In this document: positions 27,901 to 35,332 of the stretch, piece after piece | Layout of the letters: each line of letters begins with the position of its first letter | Numbering within the stretch: the first letter of the stretch is position 1 | Origin: Rhodeus uyekii | Taxonomy: Eukaryota > Chordata > Actinopteri > Cypriniformes > Acheilognathidae | Direction: 5' to 3' | Length of the DNA stretch: 64,000 bases | Assembly (NCBI GenBank): GCA_037043235.1 | Contig: JAWRVZ010000136.1 | Span: forward strand, 1,426,001 to 1,490,000 | Made by a program: the position numbers and the translations under genes | The notes under the pieces: generated by a model | What the model saw: the letters and a program-made list of their open reading frames with translations, nothing else | Databases searched by the model: none | What the model was told of the DNA's origin: nothing

Positions 27901-30900
27901 AGTGAATATAATGAGGAAATGCAATCAACACACTTGACTTACTGTAATTTTGGTTAAAAATATAACATTCACTAAACCTCAAAGGTGAATAAAAGCTGGT
28001 GTTGGCAATGAAATAAAACCGTTGTTATTATTATTAAGTGAAGTAAGCAAACAAAACCAAATACACTACTTTTAAAGTTTGAAATTATTGTAATGCATCC
28101 TAGTTGAATAGTTGTTAATTAAGAATTTATTTTTTTCAAAATAAAGACATTTAAATTAATGTACAGTCTTGACAAAAATACCAAAGGTACTTTTGGTCTG
28201 TATATGCAGTCACAGACAGCACAAAAGAACCAACGTAAACCTCAAAGAATTGCAATGCTGAAATAAGTCCTAAAGCTTCTTTCTCTATTGTAGAATAATT
28301 GATCTGATGTTTGTTAAATTAAACTCGAGGAAATTAGCAAACGGGATGATCTACACCTGTATCATCCTCCTAGAGGAGTACAGCCCCAGTGCAAAAGCAC
28401 TGGCATTCACTTGTCGGGACGGATGAAACCTGACATGGCAAGAACAGCTGTACTGATTAACAAGGTCTTTGTGCCATCAAAATGCAGGGTTGGGGAGATT
28501 TTGGTTACACTTTTTATTTTAAGATGACGTAGTTACAATATACTTACTCAGATAAGTACTAAGTAATATTAATTAACTACATGTACTTAGAGTTATGATT
28601 AGGGTTTGGTTTATGGTTAGTTACTTGTAATTATGCACAATTTACTGTTATTACTATTGTAAGTACGTTGTAACTGCCACCTTAAAATAAAGTGTTAGTT
28701 GTGTCTTTGCCTATTTCCTGTTTCTTGCTGTGAATTATTAATTTTTTCCCCCTTCATTGTATTTCCACTCACCTGTCACATCGCATCATCAGTCAACTCG
28801 TTGGTCTTGTCAGCTGTGTCTAATTCCCTCATTCCTTCCTTGTGTATTTATACCTTGTGTTTGCCTTCAGTCCTTGTCGAGTGTTGTCACAATATGGATG
28901 GTGTTCCTTGTCTGTGTCCATGCTCGTAGTCTTTGCTCAAGAACTGTTGTTTTTTTTTAATAGCTTTTGAAAGTGTTATTGTTTTACCGTTTTGTTAAAA
29001 ATATTTTTGTTTAAGTTTATAATAAATTATCTTCTTGTATTCCTCGTCATCTCCCCACACTACTGTGACAACTTCAATCTCTCATGATCCTTGAGAAATC
29101 TTAATTTGGTGCTTAAATTTAAAATTTCTTATCAATGTTGAAAACGGTTGTGCTGCTTTAATATATTTTTTTTTAATACAGCAATGGTACATTTTTTTTA
29201 ATGAATGGGAAGTTCAAAAAATATGTTTGAAATCAAAATCACTTGTTACATTATAATTGTCCAATTTGATCAATTTAATATTTCCTTGCTGAATAAAAGT
29301 ATTCATTTCTTTTAAATTCTTCACAAGTAGCAAAGACATCACCACAAACCCTACGCAGTCAGTTTATTAAGAGGTTCAGCTGACGTTTTATCTCATGCAT
29401 TCTGCTGTGCTTCCCGTCGGTGTTATTAAGACTGTTATGTGATGCTTCTTCAATCTGTCCCCACAATAACACAAAGCTTCAAACTTGGATTCATCCATCT
29501 ATAATATTCTTTTTGTAATCTTTTACCATTCAGTCTTTGTTGTTTTGGCCAGGACTCCTTTTGTGACATTTCCTTTGAAGAGAAAACTCTGAGATGCTGG
29601 GCTTTTAAGAGGTTCAGTGTTAGTGATGAAAAGCTGTTTAGTGTGTACTGTTCAATGTAGCTGCCGACTGAGCACCAGCAAGGGGTCTGTTTCTCAAACT
29701 AGAGACCCTGATGTTCTTGTCCTTTTGTTATTCTGGATCGTCCACTTTCTCTCCCCCCCCCCCCCCCCCCCCCCCCTGTTCTAGTTGGAACCAGTTTGCT
29801 TTCCTCTTTCAAAACAGTTCATGGAACAACTTTCATCTCTCAAAATAACAGTTCACTAAGTTTCTATAGAACTTTTTTTTTTAAATCCAACAAGTGAATT
29901 GTTAGTAATGCGGGTCTTCTCAATACTTTTAAAGATACAGTATTTTGTTACAGTTAATTAGACAGCACAAGGATAAAAAAAGAATAAAGTAGTAGTCTAA
30001 GAAATGTTATAATATAAGTAATTAATGAATGATTGTTCTTCCTCTCTCTTAGCTTGAAGAGAAGTGTCACTGATGAAGTTCTGCATGAGGAATCCTCCCG
30101 GGCCCATAAGCTGCGTGGAACCAGACTGGATCTGGACGGCTTTGCTCAATACCTGAATCTATCCATGACGGAAGCAGTCCAGGACATCTTCTCACTTTTT
30201 GAGGAGGTTAAACATTTATCAAATTATCTTAATTAGAGCGTGACTAAATTGGAAAACAAATGAAAGTGCATTTCAAAAAGATTAGTTGTAATCGGTTGTG
30301 TGTTTACATGATGTCTGTCAGACTGTGATGCCGTTTGAACTAATTGTTTCCAGCACGGGAAGATGGATGTAAGAGAGTATGTCATTGCCCTGTCAGTGGT
30401 TTGTAGACCTTTCAGATATCTGGAGAACATTAAACTGGCCTTCAGGGTGAGTTAGGTTTCTACAGTCTCTTGTTGTTTCAAAAAAGATTGGTATCATATG
30501 AGTCAGAACCTCACACATATGCAATATAATGTATTCTGTTTAATAGATTATAGTTCCTTTTGGGTTATTTGTAAGAAATTAGACATTTAACCTAATTTTT
30601 ACTTTGTGTCCAGATGTTTGAAGCACAGGAGGATGGAGCAGTTGTAGAAGAGGAGTTGGCCGTTGTTCTCAAAACAGCTCTAGGCGTTGGAGATTTCGCT
30701 GTTTGCGATCTCTTCAGGGCCATAGATACCCAAGACAAAGGGAAGATCACATTTGGTAGGACCCTTAACTTTCATTTACATGTCTGATTGGTTAGGTCAC
30801 AGTGAGCAACTATAAATAAAAAAAAAATAAAAAAAATTAATGAATCATTTAGCAGGACCACAGTACATCTTTACATAGAACTTCATAATTTCGTTACACA

Positions 30901-31153
30901 TTTGTCTTATATATTTGGTATGTATTGCCTTGTGAACATGTTTTATTTTGTGGCAGATGATTTTTGCTGGTTTATGGAGAAATGTCCGGGTTTTGTGGAG
31001 CAGTACCACTGTCTCACAGAGCCAATCCCTCAATACTCCAGAGAATCCACTTCACCCTCAGAGTCTCAGCCTTCAACTAACGGCTTCTGTGCTGACTTCA
31101 GCCCTCGAGATCCAAACACTCACAGTGCTGCACACAGCAAGAAACAGGACTAA
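1490..31153 (+). CDS. lpcat1: Lysophosphatidylcholine acyltransferase 1 (whole gene, 14 coding exons)
   Basis: Joined exons: 1490-1609, 12389-12528, 14280-14494, 15544-15656, 15808-15868, 22935-22993, 23376-23410, 23876-23930, 24254-24336, 25795-25920, 30053-30206, 30354-30446, 30614-30755, 30957-31153. The total is 1593 bases, 530 residues plus stop (the human protein is about 534). The enzyme transfers acyl groups from acyl-CoA to lysophosphatidylcholine in the ER membrane, remaking phosphatidylcholine (Lands cycle; surfactant lipid in lung). Visible: a hydrophobic anchor at about 41-72; the catalytic HSSYFD (HX4D) at 129-134; RPVFVSR at 165-171; FPEGTCTN at 200-207; IPGVPVQPVVL at 220-230; three EF-hand-like segments at about 385-396, 421-433 and 453-467; C-terminal KKQD, a KKxx ER-retrieval signal. 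No stop or frameshift. LPCAT1 is preferred over LPCAT2 because of NPFIHELR near the N-terminus, the APHSSYFDAIPVTMTM block and the NGFCADFSP tail. Confidence 0.97.
1610..3088. other. lpcat1 intron 1, proximal part
   Basis: AT-rich intron. It holds a TG/TA run at about 2354-2385, a short (AC)n at about 2736-2749 and a perfect hairpin at 2757-2784. No recognised transposon. Confidence 0.5.
2757..2784. repeat. Perfect short inverted repeat
   Basis: Arms ATTCGTTACAC and GTGTAACGAAT, 11 bases each without mismatch, around the 6-base centre ACGTAT. Confidence 0.85.
3236..3801 (+). mobile_element. Non-autonomous hAT element nested in the Tc1-like element
   Basis: 566 bases with ends CATTGGTTCTTAACCT and TTTTTGAGAACAACTT, a variant of the CAGTGGTTCTTAACC hAT terminus. 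The flanking duplications are CTTTAAGT (3228-3235) and CTTTGAGT (3802-3809), one mismatch. A frame at 3481-3792 keeps a BED-like zinc finger, CVQFDVAGQSFCLLC and YNVKRH, and then loses its frame. The hAT interrupts Tc1 sequence that resumes with GAGTCCTGCAGG. Confidence 0.8.
4150..4561 (-). pseudogene. Tc1-like transposase remnant, N-terminal HTH part
   Basis: The - strand frame of 133 codons contains FDKGQIVKAGQLGQNISKAA and SIYQKWCKEGQPVN followed by GHGQSRLI, the paired-like helix-turn-helix of Tc1 transposases. Eleven or so foreign residues (FTFTFYPKRLPNGKLR) interrupt it; these are the translated LINE-2 insertion. The catalytic part towards 3890 is frameshifted. It cannot be functional. 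Confidence 0.8.
4385..4446 (+). mobile_element. 46-base LINE-2 tail insertion with 8-base target duplication
   Basis: TGCATACC occurs at 4385-4392 and again at 4439-4446. Between them is GTCGCTTTGGATAAAATGTA plus further ATGTAAATG copies, the typical fish LINE-2 (or partner SINE) 3' tail. It interrupts the Tc1-like transposase frame. Confidence 0.8.
4656..8937. other. lpcat1 intron 1, middle part
   Basis: No gene and no element that I can delimit. A phrase TTTATTTATATAGCACTTTA at about 5348 is the core of an abundant cyprinid short repeat. A C21 run sits at 6670-6690. Confidence 0.45.
6670..6690 (+). repeat. Poly(C) tract, 21 bases
   Basis: An uninterrupted run of 21 C in lpcat1 intron 1, a candidate for G-rich structure on the other strand. 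The length may be affected by assembly error. Confidence 0.85.
8960..9165. other. GC-rich coding-like patch of unknown identity
   Basis: About 200 bases of clearly higher GC in an AT-rich intron. Both strands are open over most of it: + MQVRVTMGFLTSTSPSSS from 8983, - a frame containing SYLLSICFSLREDEGD. I recognise neither. It could be a decayed processed copy, a conserved non-coding element, or an unrecognised exon. Confidence 0.3.
9180..10940. other. lpcat1 intron 1, distal AT-rich stretch
   Basis: A 126-codon - strand frame at 9543-9923 shows no domain, signal or splice context, and I do not call it a gene. Otherwise plain AT-rich intron. Confidence 0.4.
10945..11445 (+). mobile_element. 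LINE-2-type retrotransposon, 3' end
   Basis: The translation has QLNQNAAARMS and a following tryptophan/leucine block (LHWLP) typical of the C-terminal end of fish LINE-2/CR1-clade reverse transcriptases, over several frames. Then comes the characteristic tail GTAAGTTGCTTTGGACAAAG with ACATGTAAATG at about 11397-11445. The 5' part is missing, as usual for target-primed insertions. Confidence 0.75.
11446..12388. other. lpcat1 intron 1, final part
   Basis: AT-rich sequence with no recognised element. A TC-rich tract at 12370-12386 forms the acceptor of exon 2. Confidence 0.4.
12389..12528 (+). CDS. lpcat1: lpcat1 coding exon 2 (residues 41-87)
   Basis: Acceptor CACACAG, donor GTGAGT, 140 bases, leaving two bases of codon 87 (Trp). 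It encodes the hydrophobic membrane anchor, with TLFPVRLLFAAFMMLLAWPF at its core. It follows the 10.8-kb intron 1. Confidence 0.96.
12755..13262. repeat. Probable degenerate DNA-transposon remnant in intron 2
   Basis: Phrases such as TCCACACTAGCGTTTTTC, TCCACACTACAATGC and AACGTTTTCAAATGAAAA face each other across about 500 bases, as in cyprinid elements with long subterminal inverted repeats. I could not fix the ends. Confidence 0.35.
13263..14279. other. Rest of lpcat1 intron 2
   Basis: Nothing recognised apart from the TC-rich polypyrimidine tract at about 14250-14278 before exon 3. Confidence 0.4.
14280..14494 (+). CDS. lpcat1: lpcat1 coding exon 3 (residues 87-159)
   Basis: A long TC-rich tract precedes the acceptor; the donor is GTAAGT and a (TA)n run follows at once. 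It carries acyltransferase motif I, APHSSYFDAIPV, with the catalytic His129 and Asp134, and the KAESKNIPVWG block that binds the substrate side. Confidence 0.97.
14501..14528 (+). repeat. (TA)n microsatellite directly after the exon 3 donor
   Basis: Fourteen TA units begin six bases into intron 3, immediately after GTAAGT at 14495-14500. Confidence 0.9.
14660..14720 (+). mobile_element. LINE-2-like 3' tail fragment
   Basis: CACTGTAACTTGCTTTGAAC and the AATAAATGTAAATG that follows match the LINE-2/SINE tail seen elsewhere in the window; no body is attached. Confidence 0.6.
14990..15252. mobile_element. Short non-autonomous interspersed repeat (MITE-like)
   Basis: The ends face each other: TTAGCTTAGGATCCAATTCT on the left and AGAATTGGACACTAATCTGA on the right. 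The interior reads like a cyprinid repeat I have seen many times (TAGTTGCTTATTAGCAT, CAAGGATATTGGCTGT). Family assignment is open. Confidence 0.6.
15544..15656 (+). CDS. lpcat1: lpcat1 coding exon 4 (residues 159-196)
   Basis: Acceptor TTTTTAG, donor GTACCA. It encodes KFIRPVFVSRSDQDSRRK (motif II) and the helix leading to WPQ; ends in phase 0. Confidence 0.96.
15808..15868 (+). CDS. lpcat1: lpcat1 coding exon 5 (residues 197-217)
   Basis: A 61-base exon with acceptor TTTTCAG and donor GTATGT. It carries motif III, FPEGTCTNRSCL; Glu202 and Gly203 belong to the substrate-binding EGT. Confidence 0.96.
15869..17700. other. lpcat1 intron 5, first part
   Basis: At 15947-16460 several overlapping + frames occur in T-rich sequence without domain or splice logic. 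At about 16810-17170 there is a dense repeat of AAGTATACTT-type palindromes (AGTATACTTAAAGTAC and variants) that looks like a MITE; its ends are not clear. Confidence 0.45.
17822..18140. repeat. Palindromic array 1 (ACTAGT / GAGCTC modules)
   Basis: Alternating dyads TTACTAGTAAGAATT and TTAGAGAGCTCTNTAAT recur every 50-65 bases with drift. Each module is itself palindromic, so the array reads nearly the same on both strands. Confidence 0.75.
18464..19715. mobile_element. hAT transposon copy, 1252 bases, perfect 8-base duplication
   Basis: Ends TAGTGATGGGACATATGAAG and the complement of GGGGCTTCATCTCACCATCACTA. Flanks are ATATATAG at 18456-18463 and 19716-19723, identical. GAAGC/GCTTC motifs repeat near both ends. 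No transposase frame remains. A (AC)n run at 18853-18897 lies inside. Confidence 0.85.
18853..18897 (+). repeat. (AC)n microsatellite
   Basis: About 22 AC units without interruption, internal to the hAT at 18464-19715. Confidence 0.95.
19860..20530. mobile_element. hAT transposon copy, 671 bases, perfect 8-base duplication
   Basis: The terminal inverted repeats CAGGGGTGGCCAAC and GTTGGCCACCCCTG match perfectly. CTGTATAT at 19852-19859 and 20531-20538 is the target duplication. The interior shares long stretches with the hAT at 26653-27691 (TCATCCGGCCCGCGGAGACC and GCCGCCGCTTAC...), so the two are relatives. No transposase is left. Confidence 0.9.
20935..21235. repeat. Palindromic array 2 (ACTAGT / GAGCTC modules)
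   Basis: Same modules as array 1, for example ATTAGAGAGCTCTGTAATTG and TTACTAGTAATAATTG, with TTGCTGAGCTCT variants. It lies on the far side of the two hAT insertions. Confidence 0.75.
21860..22262. repeat. Possible MITE in intron 5
   Basis: CTCTGATCAGATTTGACATG at about 21876 is roughly inverted at 22235-22256 (ATGTACACAAATCAGATCTG). A MITE of about 400 bases is possible, but the repeats are imperfect. Confidence 0.3.
22263..22934. other. lpcat1 intron 5, final part
   Basis: Plain AT-rich intron with a (GAT)n run near 22501-22517. Nothing else seen before the exon 6 acceptor. Confidence 0.4.
22935..22993 (+). CDS. lpcat1: lpcat1 coding exon 6 (residues 217-236)
   Basis: A 59-base exon after the 7.1-kb intron 5; acceptor CCTGCAG, donor GTAAGA. 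It encodes AFIPGVPVQPVVLRYPNEM, motif IV of the acyltransferase. Confidence 0.96.
23376..23410 (+). CDS. lpcat1: lpcat1 coding exon 7 (residues 237-248)
   Basis: A 35-base exon, DTISWTWQGPGA, with acceptor TTGACAG and donor GTGAGT. It is recognisable only because it joins exons 6 and 8 in phase and matches the conserved TWTWQGPGA block of the family. Confidence 0.94.
23431..23705. mobile_element. Abundant cyprinid MITE in intron 7
   Basis: Left end TTAAAGAGACAGTTCACCC and right end TTTTTGGGTGAGCTATCTCT-TTA are inverted. The internal TTCCACAGAAGAAAAAAATG and CTTCAAAATATCTTC phrases are typical of one of the commonest short DNA elements in cyprinids. Confidence 0.75.
23876..23930 (+). CDS. lpcat1: lpcat1 coding exon 8 (residues 248-266)
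   Basis: 55 bases, FKILWLTLCQLHNTIEIE, with acceptor TTTTCAG and donor GTGAGA. It is too short to show as an independent frame. Confidence 0.94.
24254..24336 (+). CDS. lpcat1: lpcat1 coding exon 9 (residues 267-294)
   Basis: 83 bases, YLPTYTPSEEEKEDPALFAS then NVRRIMA; acceptor TGTCCAG, donor GTGAGT. Codon 294 is split and resolves to Lys, where I recall Glu in the human protein. Confidence 0.95.
24435..25338 (-). mobile_element. Solo LTR of a retroelement, 904 bases, antisense in intron 9
   Basis: Ends TGTTACGACCCC and GGGACGTAACA form the TG...CA inverted termini; ATGT flanks both sides (24431-24434 and 25339-25342). On the - strand a TATA-like CTATAAAAG lies near 25180, about 150 bases from the right end, suggesting that transcription runs on the - strand. 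No internal gag or pol is present. Which class of LTR element it comes from cannot be told from the LTR alone. Confidence 0.75.
25795..25920 (+). CDS. lpcat1: lpcat1 coding exon 10 (residues 294-336)
   Basis: Acceptor CTCCATAG; the true donor is GTAAGT at 25921. A second GTAAGA lies at 25907, but using it would lose VRSLG and shift the frame. It encodes ALGLPVIDYSFEDCQLAMAK and CLLEFARLVRSLG. Confidence 0.94.
26653..27691. mobile_element. hAT transposon copy, 1039 bases, perfect 8-base duplication
   Basis: Ends CAGTGGTCCCCAAAC and GCTGACCCCTG; CCATAAAT at 26645-26652 and 27692-27699 is identical. The terminal repeats are imperfect (CAGTGGTCCCCAAAC against CAGGGGTCAGCAAAC). The left third is shared with the hAT at 19860-20530; the right third keeps the transposase remnant at 27330-27503. 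Confidence 0.9.
27330..27503 (+). pseudogene. hAT transposase C-terminal remnant
   Basis: 57 codons open, ending in TAA: YMCEQTFSRIKYVKNNLRTN, then LSDDNLRSLLMLGTS. This is the hAT C-terminal dimerisation segment as it appears in domesticated relatives (GTF2IRD2/SCAND3-type). A stop codon directly precedes it and the rest of the transposase is missing. Confidence 0.75.
27700..28495. other. lpcat1 intron 10, middle part
   Basis: AT-rich, without recognised elements or frames. Confidence 0.4.
28503..28700. mobile_element. Short palindromic MITE in intron 10
   Basis: Ends ACACTTTTTATTTTAAG and CCACCTTAAAATAAAGTGTT are inverted; inside, GTACTAAGTAATATTAATTAACTACATG and its counterpart are also partly palindromic (shown here in part). 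I recognise it as a common fish repeat. Confidence 0.65.
28700..29075 (+). mobile_element. Possible solo LTR
   Basis: Begins near TGTCTTTGCC and ends ACTACTGTGACA, with AATAAA (AATAAATTATC) at about 29021 and a CT-rich body, as in fish LTRs. No target duplication could be matched, so the call is weak. Confidence 0.4.
29753..29776 (+). repeat. Poly(C) tract, 24 bases
   Basis: A run of 24 C, the second such tract in the lpcat1 introns (see 6670-6690). Confidence 0.85.
30053..30206 (+). CDS. lpcat1: lpcat1 coding exon 11 (residues 336-387)
   Basis: Acceptor CTCTTAG, 154 bases, encoding the linker and the entry helix of the first EF-hand (MTEAVQDIFSLFEE). The donor is GTTAAA, far from the GTRAGT consensus; splicing here is required to keep phase with exon 12. 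Confidence 0.94.
30354..30446 (+). CDS. lpcat1: lpcat1 coding exon 12 (residues 388-418)
   Basis: 93 bases, phase 0 at both ends, HGKMDVREYVIALSVVCRP and on to LAFR. With the end of exon 11 it gives EF-hand 1, whose loop is short and lacks the acidic ligands, so it should not bind calcium well. Confidence 0.95.
30614..30755 (+). CDS. lpcat1: lpcat1 coding exon 13 (residues 419-466)
   Basis: 142 bases covering EF-hand 2 (EAQEDGAVVEEEL, degenerate) and most of EF-hand 3 (AIDTQDKGKITF), which keeps Asp1, Gly6 and Ile8 of the canonical loop. Acceptor GTCCAG, donor GTAGGA. Confidence 0.96.
30957..31153 (+). CDS. lpcat1: lpcat1 terminal coding exon 14 (residues 466-530)
   Basis: Acceptor GTGGCAG. 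The exon completes EF-hand 3 with an acidic residue at loop position 12, then a Ser/Pro-rich tail with the conserved NGFCADFSPRD, and ends KKQD-TAA at 31151-31153. KKxx at the very C-terminus is the COPI-type ER-retrieval signal, also found in the mammalian protein. Confidence 0.97.
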
Positions 31154-31700
31154 AAGCAGCTTTTACTATCACAGCCTGTCACCCTCAGTGTGGGAGGGTG
31201 TTTTTTGTGTACATGTGTGTGTACTTCTGTGTGCAGGAGAGGTGATGACAGACGTTATCTTGAAGTTGAATCGGAATTTGCATCTGGGTACATTACCCCA
31301 GGGATTTTTTTTTTCTCCAGTTTTGTTCAAAGTCTTCAAGGCGGTTTTGTTTTGTGACAGATCTTACGAATGGAAACCAAACTGACTACATTTGTATGCC
31401 TTGTGTTGCTTTTTTTTTTCTCTTCTTTTTTTTGAGAGATTATAAGATATGAGATTTTCTATATAAAGTATTGTTTGCTTTATGACATGAGTGTGTGTTT
31501 TTAATATATACAAAAAAATCCAAACACATCTTGGCTGATGTCTTTCAAGGGGTTGAGGTGCAATATTAACTGTGGCGATATTACAACGCATACAATCACG
31601 TGCTTCACAAATATATTAGTAAAAAGAAAATTGGAGTGAACTTGTCTTGGGTCATCAATAAATTCAATTATACTAGAAAAAGATCTCAAAATATGTCTGT
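31154..31700 (+). promoter_or_regulatory. lpcat1 3' UTR with candidate poly(A) signal at 31657
   Basis: AATAAA at 31657-31662 is the first canonical signal in a reasonable position, about 500 bases past the stop. The interval has T-rich runs and no coding frame of interest. Confidence 0.5.
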
Positions 31701-33135
31701 TATATAACCACAAACTAATTCACACACATTAATTTCATTAAGATGAATGCATGTTTAAGAACACAATATTAATACTGATAGCCTATCCTGTTTAAAATCA
31801 GGATAACGCAGTACAAAACTCTAATCCTTATTTTTTATTATCTTATGTAAATGATATTTTGATTTGTAAAGTTTTTTTTTTCAATGACTCTTTAGTGCTT
31901 TTTCACTGCTGTGTGTAGATATATTGTATTTTTTCTTTTTTAATCACTGACAACATATTAATTAACCCAACTTACTGACAATCAGCCCTTGAAAGAAGAA
32001 AAAATGAAATTCCAGTGTAAAGTTTATTTATTAGCAGTGTAAGATTTCACCACAAAGGGGCGCAAAATAGCCTCAAAAGTCAAGACAATGAATTTGAAGC
32101 ATTTTAGGACATGTGCTGGTTTTATTTTTGATAATTACTTGCTTCTAGAATCTTTCAGCTTCTGATTTTCGAGCATGTTACAATGTTGCTTTTTTTTGGA
32201 AGCTGCTCCCGATATATGACGTCATAGTCACGAAGCCTGAGTGATTTGGCATTGCATCAGTAATACCACAATCATACAAGTCATTTTCATAGTTAAGGGT
32301 AATAAAGGAATATCTGGCTTAAAAGAAAAAAAGAATAGAATATTATGAGTGCAGAATATTTGACCTAGCTGATGAATATGTTTCTTGGTCCTCTGAATGT
32401 TTCCTTAACATGACTCCGTTTTCATTCATTTGCACTTTTTTTCTTCCTCTTGCTCTATTTTCTCTTCCCTCACCCACCTTTTTCTTTCACTCTTCTCTGA
32501 TCTATCACCTAAGCCCACGATGTAAACACATGATGTCATTTGTTAGAGAAACTTGCATAAAAGAATGTTTCGCTGCACCACAGGGTGGCGCTATAACATT
32601 AACAAAAACCCCCAAATCCTCTGGATAGACGGCAAGAAAAAGCATTACATCACCCCTGTTGTAAAAATAGACTAAGAATTGCTTCTTGGGTTTTTGAAAG
32701 TGGAGCATTTTGCCACCTGTGTCCAAGCTGTTAATAGATAATGACATCATCTGAAACAGCTCATGAAAAGCAGGATTTGACACTCAGATGGACTGAATGG
32801 ATGAAGTTGCTATGCAACCTGATCATCTGAATTAGCCAAAGTGGCCTTGAAATTCTCTTCCAGTGCAATTCTTTGTTCTTTACGTGAATGGATGGAGCAG
32901 TCACATTTGTATGGTCTGACAGAAAGTGTGAGTTTGTCAAAAGCGAAGGTCATTTACTTATTCGGCTCGCTCAGACCATTTGCACTCAATTCATGTCTTG
33001 TGTAGATCTGATTGTACTGGTATTGTAAAACAGGTGTGTAACTGATTATTGATATTTATGGACAATGCGGTTAGCTGTGGAAGCACGACGTCATCGCAGC
33101 CACAAATGAAAAAACGTACGTTTTAAAATGTACAA
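31701..33135. other. Intergenic DNA downstream of lpcat1
   Basis: No gene or delimited element. Overlapping frames at 32410-32783 lack any domain. Confidence 0.4.
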
Positions 33136-33137
33136 AA

Positions 33138-33335
33138 TGTCAAGTCAGATTTATTTATATAGCGCTTATACAGCAAGTTGTTTCAAAGCAGATTCACAGT
33201 AATAAACAAGCTTCTTCAAGTTCTGCTGTAAAGCAGCCCTACGCAATAAAATAATGCTATTATTCAGCTGAGTTCAGTTCAGTGTTGATCAGGTTCAGTT
33301 ATGAAAGGAGTTCAATGTGAATTTATATGTGAAAT
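33138..33335 (+). repeat. Abundant cyprinid short interspersed repeat
   Basis: AGATTTATTTATATAGCGCT, CAAAGCAGATTCACAG and the GTTCAGTTCAGTG run are the hallmark phrases of a very common cyprinid repeat. Further fragments lie near 53755-53800, 54430-54470 and 55740-55785. Confidence 0.65.
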
Positions 33336-33345
33336 CGGCCTACTA

Positions 33346-34113
33346 CAGTGGAGTCCACTTATCTCAACTCAGGGTTAACTCGCCAACCCTATTATGTCGA
33401 CGTTTTTGAAGTGGAACCGCCAAACTCCCTATTTGTCTTAGCATTTTGCTTATCGGTTATGTCGATTCTTTTAAGTCGCCGAACCCTAATATCTTGAGCA
33501 CAAAAGAGGGACAAAGTCGCCACTTCACATCGGTTATCTCGATCCCCGTGACTAATGATAGTACCGAGTTGGAAGTGACGGAAAAATAAAGCCTTCTAGA
33601 TGCTATCTTGGAAGAGGAGGCGCAAGAGTTAGCATCATTGTTCAGGAATTCCCAGATTACAAAGACGTCGTTACTGATAGAAGCATTTGTTTTCAAGCAG
33701 ACCGTAAAAGGCAAAAAGCAACAAAGCATTTTAGAGGTTTAAAGAAACCATAGTAACCGCGTGTACAATACTATTCAGAACTGTGTCAGAGCGAAATGAT
33801 TGTGTTATGAGCGAATGTGTTTATGTGTGTTGTGACTGTGTTTACGCTATGAGCGAAATTGTGTTTGCAATGTTGGAGAATATAATTAAAGGTTTGTATT
33901 GAGAATCAAAGGTGTTTTTTATTGTATACTGGTAAATCTCTGCTGTTAGTTGGTGCACATATGTTAGCAAACATATACAGTGTATGTACATTTTTATAGC
34001 ATGCCGATCGCTTCATCAAACAAATCGGGATATTGTCTGTTGGTTATCTCGATCATCGGTTATCTCGATGCTTTTTGCAACCCCGAGGCTGTCGACATAA
34101 CCGAACTCCACTA
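33346..34113 (+). mobile_element. Tigger-like (pogo) MITE, copy 1
   Basis: CAGTGGAGTCCACTTATCTC on the left and GACATAACCGAACTCCACTA on the right, with TA on both sides (33344-33345, 34114-34115). The motif GGTTATSTCGA recurs inside. 768 bases. Small frames inside do not resemble a transposase. Confidence 0.75.
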
Positions 34114-34115
34114 TA

Positions 34116-35330
34116 CTTCCATTTCTGGAAATTCCGTTTTTCAATCAGTTGAAAATCCTTTAAGACTGGTGAAAAAGTCGCGCAATGCTGAATATAAATA
34201 TTATATAACATACAGTAATCTTGCGATAAGACGATATCACAGACAATTTAAAAGAATGACTGTGTCTACATCTGAATCCACAAGCGTTTGTGTACTATCA
34301 GTCTGACCCCGAGACATGTCCATCCTTAGGGCAGGCATTAATATGATAATGATTTGGAATACGGAGAGTGATATTTGGAAAGCATACGTTTCATCTCGTC
34401 TGTCTATCTCTCTCCATGTATAATCACTCTCTGCCCGTGTTTGATGAGCAGGGAGAATTTCATTAAACCGCCAATATGGACTAGTCTCATTCGCTGTGCC
34501 TCAGGCTTCCTCCAAGGATCTGCCTACATATATATATGCGTGTGCCGCTATTCATATATGCAAACATTTCTGTCAAATCTCTCAGCACCTGACAGCAGTG
34601 TGAACCCAATAAACCAGAGGCAGATAAGAGCTGGCGTCAGTAGGCAGAACTAATATTATTTGTGCAGTGGAAAGCGTTTATCTGTCACGGACTGAGAATT
34701 GATGGTTTTGTGTCACTTTTGTTTAATAATGATGTGGTAATCTCAATATGCCCACTGGCTCGGGCTCTATTAAAGTTCAAAAGATTATCCAAATTAAAAT
34801 CTCATTTGAAATATTGCTTTTTCCCAATATTTTGACTGGAGGTGGATTCTATTGGATGCGATATTTCTCACTTAGCAATCCAATTAACATTTTATGTTTG
34901 ACAAACTGCAACGATGGCAAATAGGAACGGGGCTGCGCGACTGTGAAATCGTATAATGGGTCTTTCAAAGATACTGAACTTGCTGCAATAAAACTTTTTT
35001 AATTTCACGACAGATGAGATTTAAATATGGCCCTCAATGTGATGACTCAAATGTGGCTGTCACTAAACAAAAGCAGAAAAACAGTTTCCATATCTTTGAG
35101 GTGACAGTGGATGTCAGAGCCCTTATCACGAAGGCAGATTTCCATTCATCGTTGCATAACATTGAATTAGCTTTAGTGATTGCTTGCCAGAACGTGTCTA
35201 GTTAGTGTGTGTCTTTATGTCACATCCTGGGTGATCACAGAACACTGTGGCCTGTAGAAGACACTGACTCTGAACAAATGAAATGGCGGACTTGATAGTT
35301 GTTCTCTTATCCAACTGCATATTTTGTGAC
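34116..35330. other. Intergenic stretch between two Tigger-like copies
   Basis: No repeat or gene recognised. Several TAAT-rich blocks with moderate GC (34430-34680, 34840-35180) look like unique sequence. Confidence 0.4.
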
Positions 35331-35332
35331 TA

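Noticed and set aside
30948..31385. 145-codon + strand frame over the last lpcat1 exon
   Set aside because: Out-of-phase shadow of exon 14 and the 3' UTR.
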